Notes under the pieces: generated by a model
The model's database searches: none
Seen by the model: only the letters and a program-made list of their open reading frames with translations
Told to the model about the DNA's origin: nothing
Position numbers and translations under genes: made by a program
NCBI GenBank assembly: GCA_013812695.1
Contig: JACCSZ010000165.1
Span: 1-13,845 of the forward strand
Reading direction: 5' to 3'
Length of the DNA stretch: 13,845 bases
Origin: Gemmatimonadales bacterium
Lineage (GTDB): Bacteria > Gemmatimonadota > Gemmatimonadetes > Gemmatimonadales > GWC2-71-9
Shown here: piece by piece, positions 1-5,780 of the stretch
How the letters are laid out: each line of letters opens with the position of its first letter
Numbering within the stretch: position 1 is the first letter of the stretch

Positions 1-81
1 ATGTCCACGAACACTCTGCTCATCATTGTCCTCGTAGTGCTCCTGCTCGGCGGCGGCGGATTCTTTTTCCGTCGGCGCTAG
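1..81 (+). CDS. 26-aa single-pass membrane microprotein
   Basis: An ATG begins at the first base of the window and reads 26 codons to TAG. The peptide has a short polar start (MSTNT), one uninterrupted hydrophobic run of Leu, Ile and Val (about residues 6-16), a Gly4 turn, three Phe and a terminal Arg3. This is the layout of tiny single-pass membrane proteins common in soil bacteria, similar to the N-terminal part of DUF3309-type proteins, with the Arg tail expected on the cytoplasmic side. The ribosome binding site lies outside the window, so the ATG could also be an internal codon of a longer gene. It runs toward the lipoprotein gene at 102-1682 and both end at a shared hairpin. No function can be assigned. 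Confidence 0.5.
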   Translation: MSTNTLLIIVLVVLLLGGGGFFFRRR

Positions 82-85
82 CAGG

Positions 86-106
86 CGTAGCGCGGCGCGC
101 GCTACG
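86..106. terminator. Hairpin between convergent genes
   Basis: A perfect 9-bp inverted repeat (CGTAGCGCG at 86-94 and CGCGCTACG at 98-106) encloses a 3-base loop. It lies in the 20-base gap between two convergent genes and runs through the stop codon (102-104) of the minus-strand lipoprotein gene. No T-run follows on either side, so termination efficiency is uncertain. Its symmetry would let it act in both directions. Confidence 0.45.
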
Positions 107-1682
107 GCGTGCCGCGGAGGATCAGCCCGCGGTTCCCGACCGCGAACACCTCGAAGGGCGAAGCGCCCCAGACCCCGAGCAGCGTCTGGTCACCGGGGCG
201 GCTCTCGGTCCACGTGGCGCCGTCATAGTGCAGGACGACGCCATCCTCGCCGACGGCGAACACGTCGCTGGACGAGCTGCCCCAGACTTCGTGCAGCACG
301 CCCACCGCGGGCACCGTCATGCGGGACCAGGCGGTGCCATCGAAGTGCCGGACCGTTCCAGCCAGCTCCACGTTACCGTCGCTCTCGGTGAACTCGAAGC
401 CGACGGCGAACACGTCGCTCGCCGAGCTTCCCCAGATCCCGTTGAGCAGGAGCCCTTCCTCCTGGACGACCGGCGTCCACGCGGCGCCGTCGTAGCGCAG
501 GATCACGCCCGACGCGGGCTCGCCGATGTCGTCCCGGCCCACGACGTACACGTCGTCACTGGCGCTTCCCCAGACGTCGAGCAGCGTAGGCGCCAGCGGC
601 TCCGGCTCGGGCAGCCGGCGCCAGCCCGTGCCATCGTACTGGAAGATCAGCGAGCGGCTGAACTGGCCATCGAAGGCCTCACCCACGGCGAACACGTCGG
701 TGGCCGAGCTGCCCCAGACCGCGTTGAGCGCCAGCGCCTCGGAACCATCGGAGGCGAAGCCGGGCACTTCGGACCATTGCGTGCCGTCGTAGCGGAAGAC
801 CGCCGCGTCGGGCGAGAAAAACCGGAAGCCGACGGCGAAGGCGTTGGTCGCCGACGTGCCCCACACCCCGCGGAGCCGGAGATCGGTCTGCCGCAGCTGG
901 CGGTCCCACCGGGTGCCGTCGTAGCGAAGAATGAGCGAGGCCACCCCATCGTCGGCTTCCACTTCCCCGACGACGAAGACGTCGGTGCCGGAGCTGCCCC
1001 AGACGTCCGGGAGGTCCGCGCCCGTCCCGCCGTCGAGCCTGGTCCATCGCTGCACGACGCCCGAGCACGTGATGGCGAACTCGACCGCGAGCACGGCGCC
1101 CGCCACGACCTCGATCGTGCGCGGGTTGTCGCCCTCGACGGTGCAGTTGCCGGCGACGCCGTCGAGCTCCACCCGGTGCGTTCCCGCAGACAGGTCGCCG
1201 ACCGAAAGGCTCGCGTTGGGCGCGATAGGCAGCCCGGGCGCGCGGTCCACCTGCACCGTGTAGCCGTCGGGATCGGGGAACAGGCCGGTGGTGGTAGTGA
1301 CGATGGTGACGCCGGACGGCAGGGGCGCACAGGTGATCTCAAAACGCAACTCGACCGGATCCCCTGCGGGAACGTCGACCCGGCGAGGATTGGCGCCGGC
1401 GACCGTGCACGCGCCGGAAAGTCCCTCGAGGCGGACGGAGTGCTCGCCCGGGGTGATCGGGCTGAGGGTCAGGCTCGCATTGACATCGATGGGGCGGGGC
1501 GCGCCCTCGTCGAGGCGTATCGTGTATCCGGCGGTGCTCGACGGGGGGCCGGTCGTCGCCGTGGTGACGGTGATGCCGCCGGTGTCGGGCGCGATGATGT
1601 CGTCGCCGCCACATGCCAAACCCAGCACGGAGACGGCCCAGGCCGCGACCGCCCGGGTCCTGAAGAAACTCGGGGACTGCAT
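102..1682 (-). CDS. Secreted lipoprotein with two Ig-like repeats and a seven-fold beta-propeller-like domain
   Basis: The 526-residue product starts at the ATG preceding MQSPSFF, which has GAAGGG 8 bases upstream. The frame stays open further upstream, but that extension lacks a signal peptide. A hydrophobic N-terminus ends in Gly-Leu-Ala-Cys24-Gly-Gly-Asp-Asp; the Cys fits lipidation although the -3 residue is Gly rather than Leu. Residues about 35-120 and 124-207 are two copies of an approximately 85-residue beta-rich unit, each with NASL, a Pro-Gly-Glu-His or Ala-Gly-Thr-His turn, a Cys-Thr-Val...NPR segment and a closing Ile-Thr-Cys (Cys92/118 and Cys180/206, probably disulfides). Residues 211-526 hold seven V/I-WG-S/A-S..DVFAVG motifs (from residues 227, 273, 322, 370, 416, 466 and 504) alternating with six YDGTxW motifs. 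A cell-surface binding or adhesion role is inferred; no catalytic motif is visible. Confidence 0.85.
   Translation of the reverse strand: MQSPSFFRTRAVAAWAVSVLGLACGGDDIIAPDTGGITVTTATTGPPSSTAGYTIRLDEGAPRPIDVNASLTLSPITPGEHSVRLEGLSGACTVAGANPRRVDVPAGDPVELRFEITCAPLPSGVTIVTTTTGLFPDPDGYTVQVDRAPGLPIAPNASLSVGDLSAGTHRVELDGVAGNCTVEGDNPRTIEVVAGAVLAVEFAITCSGVVQRWTRLDGGTGADLPDVWGSSGTDVFVVGEVEADDGVASLILRYDGTRWDRQLRQTDLRLRGVWGTSATNAFAVGFRFFSPDAAVFRYDGTQWSEVPGFASDGSEALALNAVWGSSATDVFAVGEAFDGQFSRSLIFQYDGTGWRRLPEPEPLAPTLLDVWGSASDDVYVVGRDDIGEPASGVILRYDGAAWTPVVQEEGLLLNGIWGSSASDVFAVGFEFTESDGNVELAGTVRHFDGTAWSRMTVPAVGVLHEVWGSSSSDVFAVGEDGVVLHYDGATWTESRPGDQTLLGVWGASPFEVFAVGNRGLILRGTP
105..1052 (-). repeat. Seven tandem WG...DVFAVG...YDGTxW repeats
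   Basis: The 3' part of the lipoprotein gene encodes seven degenerate repeats spaced 38-50 codons apart. On the plus strand the recurring DNA core is ACGGCGAACACGTCG followed by an (A/G)AGCT(G/T)CCCCAGA block. The last unit (residues 504-526) has WG and VFAVG but ends at LILRGTP without the YDGTxW strand. The segment before the first WG (VQRWTRLDGG, about residues 210-219) supplies an unpaired W-containing strand. A closed seven-bladed propeller sealed by N- and C-terminal strands would explain this pattern; this is inferred. Confidence 0.7.
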
Positions 1683-1736
1683 GGGGCCGACCCTTCGGTG
1701 CGTCGACGGACGAAAATGCGCGCGCTCGTACGCTCG

Positions 1737-1765
1737 ACCGTAGTCGAACATGCCGTTCGTGTCAA
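1737..1765 (-). promoter_or_regulatory. Candidate sigma-70 promoter of the propeller lipoprotein gene
   Basis: On the minus strand a perfect -35 hexamer TTGACA (1760-1765) is separated by exactly 17 bases from TACGGT (1737-1742), which keeps the key T, A and final T of the -10 consensus. The predicted start lies roughly 45-50 bases before the ATG at 1682. The spacer is almost filled by a perfect dyad, annotated separately. Confidence 0.5.
1745..1759. promoter_or_regulatory. Palindromic operator-like site inside the promoter spacer
   Basis: CGAAC and GTTCG form a perfect inverted repeat with a 5-base centre. It abuts the TTGACA hexamer and lies wholly between the -35 and -10 elements, where a bound dimer would block RNA polymerase. 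The arms match the Gram-positive LexA box (CGAAC-N4-GTTCG), but the spacing is one base longer, so LexA cannot be assumed. Confidence 0.35.
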
Positions 1766-1833
1766 GAAAGCGAAACGCGCAGCAGCGTGCATGCGCGCGC
1801 AAAGCGTCGTCGTAGTTGCGCGGTAACCATACA

Positions 1834-1852
1834 CTGTACATCTCGCGTACAG
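1834..1852. promoter_or_regulatory. Inverted repeat CTGTAC-N7-GTACAG
   Basis: Two perfect 6-base arms flank a 7-base centre, giving a 19-bp dyad of the size bound by many dimeric regulators. It sits about 70 bases upstream of the minus-strand promoter and about 90 bases upstream of the plus-strand promoter. No regulator family can be named. Confidence 0.3.
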
Positions 1853-1943
1853 CTCGATTTGGCAATGTAACAGTTTTCAAAATCATGGGCTTACGGCCAA
1901 ACAGATTAGCGGGTTCTAGTCAGTGCTGTCGAAGAATTTGGCT

Positions 1944-1971
1944 TTGGCGCTCGGCTGGTTCTTCATATACT
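1944..1971 (+). promoter_or_regulatory. Candidate sigma-70 promoter of the TIM-barrel lipoprotein gene
   Basis: TTGGCG (1944-1949) and TATACT (1966-1971) are separated by 16 bases. They match 4/6 and 5/6 of the -35 and -10 consensus. Both lie in the A/T-rich part of the gap, about 75 bases before the ATG at 2045. Confidence 0.45.
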
Positions 1972-2044
1972 AGGCTCAACCCAAGGGCGGGGTGGCGGCC
2001 GGGAGCGGTTGGGTCCTTCCAGGTTGGGAGACAAAGGGTCGGTT

Positions 2045-3766
2045 ATGACGTACACCTTCAAGCTTGCGCGTCGGCTCGCGGCCTCGCGAGAATCCGGCAT
2101 GCTGTCACTCGTTCTGCTCCTCAGCGCTTGCGCCGCGGCCGACACGTCGGCGCCGGACCTCCCCGCGGGGTCCCCCGCGTCGGCCCTGGCACTCAGGGTG
2201 TCGCCCAAGCGAATCACGCTCCCGATCAATCAGCCAATCCGGTTCCGCGCCGTCGAGAGCGGCGACGCCCTCGCGCCCGTAGGGGTCGCCTGGACCGCCA
2301 GCGGCGGCACCATTCGTCCCGACGGCACCTTCCTCTCCGCCAGGCCCGGTACCTTCAAGATCACCGGCCGGGCTCGTGGTCGGAACAACCGCGCCGACAC
2401 ATCGGTCGTGCTGGTGGTGGATCCCGATGCCCCGAATCAGGTCGCGCTCGAGCTGGTGCCGGGTACCACGACCCTTGCGCCCGGCGCTACCGTGGCATTC
2501 TCCGCCCAGGCCCGGATGAGCGACAACACCTCCGCCGGCGCCAGCGTGTCGTGGACCGCCGCCGGGGGCACCATCGCCGAGTCCGGGGTCTACACCGCCG
2601 GCTCGACGGCCGGGAGTTTCGACGTCATCGCCCGCGACACGATCAGCGGACTGGCCGACACGTCGGCGGTGACGATCGCCGCCGGGGCGCCTGCGCCGCC
2701 CGCCCCGACGACGTTTCCAACACCCACGCCGACACCGGTGCCGACGCCGACCCCAATCCCGGCGCCAGTGCCGAACCCGGAGCCCGCGCCGGACCCGACC
2801 CCGGAGCCCGCGCCCGTTCCCCCGCCGGCTCCCGCTCCCGCTCCGACGCCGGCACCCGCGCCTACCCCGACGCCGTCACCCACTCCGTCCGGCAGCGGTA
2901 TCGCCTTCGGCAGCTTCCACCTGCCGGATTACATGTTCGGCCAAGGCACCTACTCGGGCGCGCTGCGCGCCCTCGATCCGGGCAGCGCCCGCTCGACGCT
3001 CGCGGCGGCGGCCACCAAGGGAATGCGCCTCGTCGTGAGCCTTCCCGACAGCCGGAAGCACTACACGAACTCCGACGGCACCTTCAACCTGAGCCTGTGG
3101 AAGCAGCAGATGGATCGGTGGCGTCCGTACGCGCCCCTGCTGCAGCAGTACTACGCCTCGGGCACGATCCTGGCCAACTACCTGGTCGACGAGCCCGGGT
3201 GCTCCGGGTGCTGGGGCGGACGGACCATCGCCTATGCGGACATCGAGGAGATGGGCCGGTACGCCAAGACCTTTCTGCCGGGCCTGCCCACCATCGTGCG
3301 CGTGCACCCCGGCTGGCTCCGGGCAGCGGGCCGGCCGTTCCCGTCCATCGATGCCGCCTGGGCGCAGTACGAGGGTCCGTTGCACCTGCCCAGCGTCAAC
3401 ATGACGCCCGAGCAGTTCCGGGACCGCAGCGTGGCCGACGCCAGGGCGATGGGCATGGGCCTGGTGCTCGGGCTCAACGTGCTTGATGGCGGCAACGGCT
3501 CGAGCGGCATCAACGGATCGATCCTCCACTCGACCCGGTGGCAGATGAGCGCCGCCGAGGTGGAACGCGCCGGCAGCGCGTTCGCCGCCGAACCCTATGC
3601 CTGCGCCGTGATCAACTGGCGCTATAGCACGACCTACGTGACGTCCGGGAAGACGGCGACTCAGCTCTCGAACATTCAGGGGTTCGACACCCGCAGCGAC
3701 GTGAAAAGTGCACTGTCGAGGGTGGCAAGCATTGCGCAGGCGCGGGCGCCCAAGGCCTGCAGCTAG
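2045..3766 (+). CDS. Lipoprotein with two Ig-like domains, Pro-rich stalk and TIM-barrel-like hydrolase domain
   Basis: The 573-residue product starts at MTYTFKLARR, with AAAGGG 6 bases upstream. The signal peptide ends in Leu-Ser-Ala-Cys29, a good lipobox. Two bacterial Ig-like units follow (about residues 48-126 and 132-213), each with a W-TA-GGTI turn and an SG-V-Y/TFLSA strand. Residues 215-285 are a stalk of PT, PA and PE dipeptides. The C-terminal part (about 286-573) looks like a (beta/alpha)8 glycosidase-type barrel: it opens with IAFGSFHLPDYMFG, has RLVVSLPD, then ANYLVDEPGC with Asp382-Glu383 at a likely strand-4 end, TIVRVHPGW, MGLVLGLNVLDGG and a closing AVINWRYS strand. Hydrolase activity is inferred from this fold impression; I cannot name a CAZy family or a substrate. 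It is anchored in the envelope and followed by a ligase-like gene of unrelated role. Confidence 0.8.
   Translation: MTYTFKLARRLAASRESGMLSLVLLLSACAAADTSAPDLPAGSPASALALRVSPKRITLPINQPIRFRAVESGDALAPVGVAWTASGGTIRPDGTFLSARPGTFKITGRARGRNNRADTSVVLVVDPDAPNQVALELVPGTTTLAPGATVAFSAQARMSDNTSAGASVSWTAAGGTIAESGVYTAGSTAGSFDVIARDTISGLADTSAVTIAAGAPAPPAPTTFPTPTPTPVPTPTPIPAPVPNPEPAPDPTPEPAPVPPPAPAPAPTPAPAPTPTPSPTPSGSGIAFGSFHLPDYMFGQGTYSGALRALDPGSARSTLAAAATKGMRLVVSLPDSRKHYTNSDGTFNLSLWKQQMDRWRPYAPLLQQYYASGTILANYLVDEPGCSGCWGGRTIAYADIEEMGRYAKTFLPGLPTIVRVHPGWLRAAGRPFPSIDAAWAQYEGPLHLPSVNMTPEQFRDRSVADARAMGMGLVLGLNVLDGGNGSSGINGSILHSTRWQMSAAEVERAGSAFAAEPYACAVINWRYSTTYVTSGKTATQLSNIQGFDTRSDVKSALSRVASIAQARAPKACS
2687..2899 (+). 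repeat. Proline-rich dipeptide stalk (PT/PA/PE)
   Basis: About 71 codons encode alternating Pro with Thr, Ala, Val or Glu, ending in Thr-Pro-Ser-Gly-Ser-Gly. At DNA level it is a degenerate CCGAC/GCCGG/CCC tract, prone to slippage and to producing open shadow frames on both strands. It probably acts as a rigid spacer holding the C-terminal domain away from the membrane. Confidence 0.8.
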
Positions 3767-3821
3767 GCCCACCCTCTAGCCAAGTCGAATCGTAGGGCGT
3801 AACATGATGGATGTACGGCCC

Positions 3822-3852
3822 CATGCCGGGTGACCCCGAGTCGTCCGGCATG
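3822..3852 (+). terminator. Long hairpin after the TIM-barrel lipoprotein gene
   Basis: CATGCCGG (3822-3829) and CCGGCATG (3845-3852) pair perfectly. Two G-U pairs and two Watson-Crick pairs extend this to a 12-bp stem with the 7-base loop CCCCGAG. It lies 55 bases after the lipoprotein stop and 64 bases before the ligase ATG. No U-run follows, so it could be a terminator, an mRNA-protecting stem or an attenuator. Confidence 0.45.
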
Positions 3853-3865
3853 CGGCTATTCACCC

Positions 3866-3883
3866 CCCTCCTCGTGGGGAGGG
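3866..3883 (+). terminator. Second short hairpin upstream of the ligase gene
   Basis: CCCTCC (3866-3871) pairs with GGAGGG (3878-3883) around a 6-base loop. It follows the longer hairpin by 13 bases. The GGAGGG arm is too far from the ATG at 3917 to serve as its ribosome binding site. Confidence 0.25.
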
Positions 3884-3916
3884 CTCTCGGCCGCGACCCA
3901 TGGCCTCGGAGCCGTC

Positions 3917-4558
3917 ATGCCCACGAGCCTGCCTGACATCGATCCAGTCGTCCTCCTCCCCTTCGCCAAGCCGTTCGATGGCAGCGAATGGATCTTCGAG
4001 CCCAAATACGACGGCTTCCGCGGCCTGCTCTACAGCTCCGCCACCGGATGCGAGATCCGCAGCACCCCGGGGCATCGGGGCGAGCGGTTCGCCGATCTCC
4101 GGCGCCGTCTAGCGGATGTGCTCGCCGGCCGCGAGGCGATTCTCGACGGTCAAATCGTCGCGCTCGACCGGAGCGGCAAACCGGCCTTCCGCGATCTCCT
4201 CCATGGGCGCGGCCGCCTGGCCTTTGCCGCGTTCGACCTGCTCTGGCTGGACGGCGCCGACCTGCGCGCAGTGCCGCTGGCGGACCGGAAACAGCGGCTG
4301 GCCGGTCTGCTCCCCGCCGACACCGCTCCGCTCTACAAGGTGTTCACGCTCCAGGAACATGGCCACGCCCTCCACGAGGCCGCGAGGCGACTCGAACTCG
4401 AGGGTACGGTCGCCAAGCGCACCGCGGATGGGTACGGCACCGAGACGATCTGGTACGTGGTCCGGAACCCGGCGTACCGCCAGCCCGAGTTGGCGCAGCT
4501 GGAGCGCGCTCGCTGGAGAACGCGAGTCTCGTCACCCACGCCGGGGCCTGATGCCTAG
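3917..4558 (+). CDS. Stand-alone ATP-dependent DNA ligase-like nucleotidyltransferase core, divergent motifs
   Basis: The 213-residue product resembles the adenylation domain of LigD-type ATP-dependent ligases without the OB-fold domain, a short form seen in many soil bacteria. The ATG at 3917 has GGAG 5 bases upstream. Motif I is clear: FEPK30YDGFR, with Lys30 as the expected AMP-accepting residue. Motif IIIa is AFAAFDLLWLDG and motif IV is LEGTVAKR (Glu162, Lys167). Three motifs deviate. Motif Ia reads STPG where an Arg is expected. Motif III reads LDGQIVALD, with Gln79 in place of the usual Glu. Motif V reads WYVVRNPAY, where W-x-K-x-K is expected. The C-terminus is a short basic and Pro-rich tail. 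Such enzymes seal nicks after reacting with ATP, but this copy may be impaired or repurposed. It converges on the alcohol dehydrogenase gene. Confidence 0.8.
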   Translation: MPTSLPDIDPVVLLPFAKPFDGSEWIFEPKYDGFRGLLYSSATGCEIRSTPGHRGERFADLRRRLADVLAGREAILDGQIVALDRSGKPAFRDLLHGRGRLAFAAFDLLWLDGADLRAVPLADRKQRLAGLLPADTAPLYKVFTLQEHGHALHEAARRLELEGTVAKRTADGYGTETIWYVVRNPAYRQPELAQLERARWRTRVSSPTPGPDA

Positions 4559-4579
4559 AGCATGACGGGAGGCGGTGCG

Positions 4580-4608
4580 ACCGCCGCACTGAGAGCTCGT
4601 GCGGCGGT
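4580..4608. terminator. Bidirectional hairpin between ligase and dehydrogenase genes
   Basis: ACCGCCGCAC (4580-4589) and GTGCGGCGGT (4599-4608) form a perfect 10-bp stem with a 9-base loop in the 49-base convergent gap. The right arm ends on the first base of the dehydrogenase stop codon (4608-4610). There is no T-run, but the stem is very stable and symmetric, so it may stop transcription from both sides. Confidence 0.5.
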
Positions 4609-5780
4609 TACGCCGACAATACCACCTTCTCGCAGTTCTCCCGCTTGTGTACGAACGTCTCGAAGCCCTTGGGTGCGTCCTCGAGCTTCATCCGGTGGGT
4701 GATGACGAAGCTGGGGTCGATCTCGCCGCGCTCGATGCGCTCCAGCAGCGGGCGCATGTAGCGGTGCATGTGCGTTTGGCCGGTGCGGATGGTCAGCGAC
4801 TTGTTCATGAGCGCGCCCAGCGGGAACTTGTCGACGAGCCCGCCGTAGACGCCGATGACCGAGACCGTGCCGCCGGGCCGGCACGCGATGATCGCTTCGC
4901 GGAGGGCGATGGGCCGGTCGGTCTCGAGCATGAGCGCCTGCTTGGCCCGGTCGTAGGCGTAGATGGCGGCGGGTCCATGCGCCTCCAGCCCGACCGCGTC
5001 GATGCAGGCATCCGGCCCCCGGCCGCCGGTCAGCTCGAGCAGCCGCTCCAGCACACTTTCCTCCTCGTAATTGATCGTCTCGGTGGCTCCCGCCTTGTCG
5101 GCGGCCATCTGCAGCCGATACGGAAACCGATCGATGGCGATCACCCGCTCGGCGCCGAGCAGCTTGGCGCTCGCGATCGCGAACTGGCCGACCGGTCCAC
5201 AGCCCCACACCGCGATCACGTCACCCTGCCGGATGTTGCACATCTCGGCGCCCATGTACCCGGTGGGGAAGATGTCCGAGAGGAAGAGCACCTGCTCGTC
5301 CGGTATGCCCGCCGGCACCTTGAGCGGGCCGACGTCGGCGAATGGGACCCGCGCGAACTCCGCCTGCCCGCCGGCAAAGCCCCCCAGCATATGCGAGTAG
5401 CCGAACAGGCCCGCGGGCGAGTGGCCCATCAGCGTCTCGGCGATCGCGGCGTTGGGATTGGAGTTCTCGCACAGTGACCACAGATCGCGCTGGCACATCG
5501 AGCAGGCGCCGCAGGAGATGGTGAACGGGACGACCACCCGGTCGCCGGTCTTCAGGTTCTTCACCGCCGACCCGGTCTCGACCACCTCGCCCATGAACTC
5601 ATGGCCGAGGATGTCGCCCTTTTCCATCGTGGGGATGAACCCATTGTAGATGTGCAGGTCCGAGCCGCAGATGGCGGTCGACGTGACGCGGATGATCGCG
5701 TCGCGCGAGTTCAGGATCTTGGGGTCCGGAACGTCGCGGACTTCGAGCTTTCGCTTGCCCATCCAGCAATTGGCCTTCAT
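4608..5780 (-). CDS. Zinc-dependent alcohol dehydrogenase, formaldehyde-dehydrogenase-like
   Basis: The 390-residue product belongs to the medium-chain dehydrogenase/reductase family, close to the glutathione-independent formaldehyde dehydrogenase branch. The catalytic zinc ligands are visible as ICGSD (Cys38) and GHE (His60-Glu61). The structural zinc site has Cys90, Cys93, Cys96 and Cys104. The nucleotide-binding turn is WGCGPVG (193-199), and Asp217 at the end of the next strand indicates NAD rather than NADP. Length is normal for the family. The ATG has AAGGAG 7 bases upstream and overlaps the stop of the SRPBCC gene (ATGA, 5777-5780), so the two are probably co-translated. It likely oxidises a small alcohol or aldehyde in the cytoplasm; the exact substrate cannot be read from sequence. 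Confidence 0.92.
   Translation of the reverse strand: MKANCWMGKRKLEVRDVPDPKILNSRDAIIRVTSTAICGSDLHIYNGFIPTMEKGDILGHEFMGEVVETGSAVKNLKTGDRVVVPFTISCGACSMCQRDLWSLCENSNPNAAIAETLMGHSPAGLFGYSHMLGGFAGGQAEFARVPFADVGPLKVPAGIPDEQVLFLSDIFPTGYMGAEMCNIRQGDVIAVWGCGPVGQFAIASAKLLGAERVIAIDRFPYRLQMAADKAGATETINYEEESVLERLLELTGGRGPDACIDAVGLEAHGPAAIYAYDRAKQALMLETDRPIALREAIIACRPGGTVSVIGVYGGLVDKFPLGALMNKSLTIRTGQTHMHRYMRPLLERIERGEIDPSFVITHRMKLEDAPKGFETFVHKRENCEKVVLSA

Larger units (their letters stand above)
1683..2044. other. 362-base divergent intergenic region
   Basis: This is the only gene-free stretch over 300 bases. It separates the minus-strand propeller lipoprotein from the plus-strand TIM-barrel lipoprotein. 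Its centre (about 1855-1975) is visibly richer in A and T than the flanking genes. It holds a candidate promoter on each strand, an operator-like dyad in one of them and a second dyad at 1834-1852. I see no convincing coding sequence, RNA gene or mobile-element remnant. Confidence 0.6.

Noticed and set aside
1745..1759. A LexA (SOS) box
   Set aside because: The arms match the Gram-positive consensus but the central spacing is 5 rather than 4 bases, and the downstream gene is not a DNA repair gene. It is kept only as an unnamed operator candidate.
228..1826. A 532-codon open frame on the plus strand, opposite the propeller lipoprotein gene
   Set aside because: Its protein is an Arg/Gly/Asp/Ala-rich, low-complexity product with no domain, mirroring the repeats on the other strand. 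In GC-rich DNA such antisense frames stay open by composition. The minus-strand frame has a signal peptide, ribosome site and repeats.
2687..2899. Possible microsatellite or CRISPR-like repeat
   Set aside because: The periodicity is that of Pro-x dipeptide codons inside one reading frame. There are no constant repeats with unique spacers.
1816..3486. A 556-codon plus-strand frame overlapping the TIM-barrel lipoprotein in another frame
   Set aside because: The product is dominated by Arg, Gly and Pro without recognisable motifs, and it stops inside the real gene. The chosen frame has a lipobox, Ig-like repeats and a fold-like C-terminus.
2876..3772. A 298-codon minus-strand frame over the TIM-barrel domain
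   Set aside because: It has no ribosome site or domain and lies entirely opposite a well-supported coding region.
4599..5477. A 292-codon plus-strand frame over the alcohol dehydrogenase
   Set aside because: The minus strand encodes a full dehydrogenase with all zinc ligands; the plus-strand product is His/Arg/Asp-rich and featureless.
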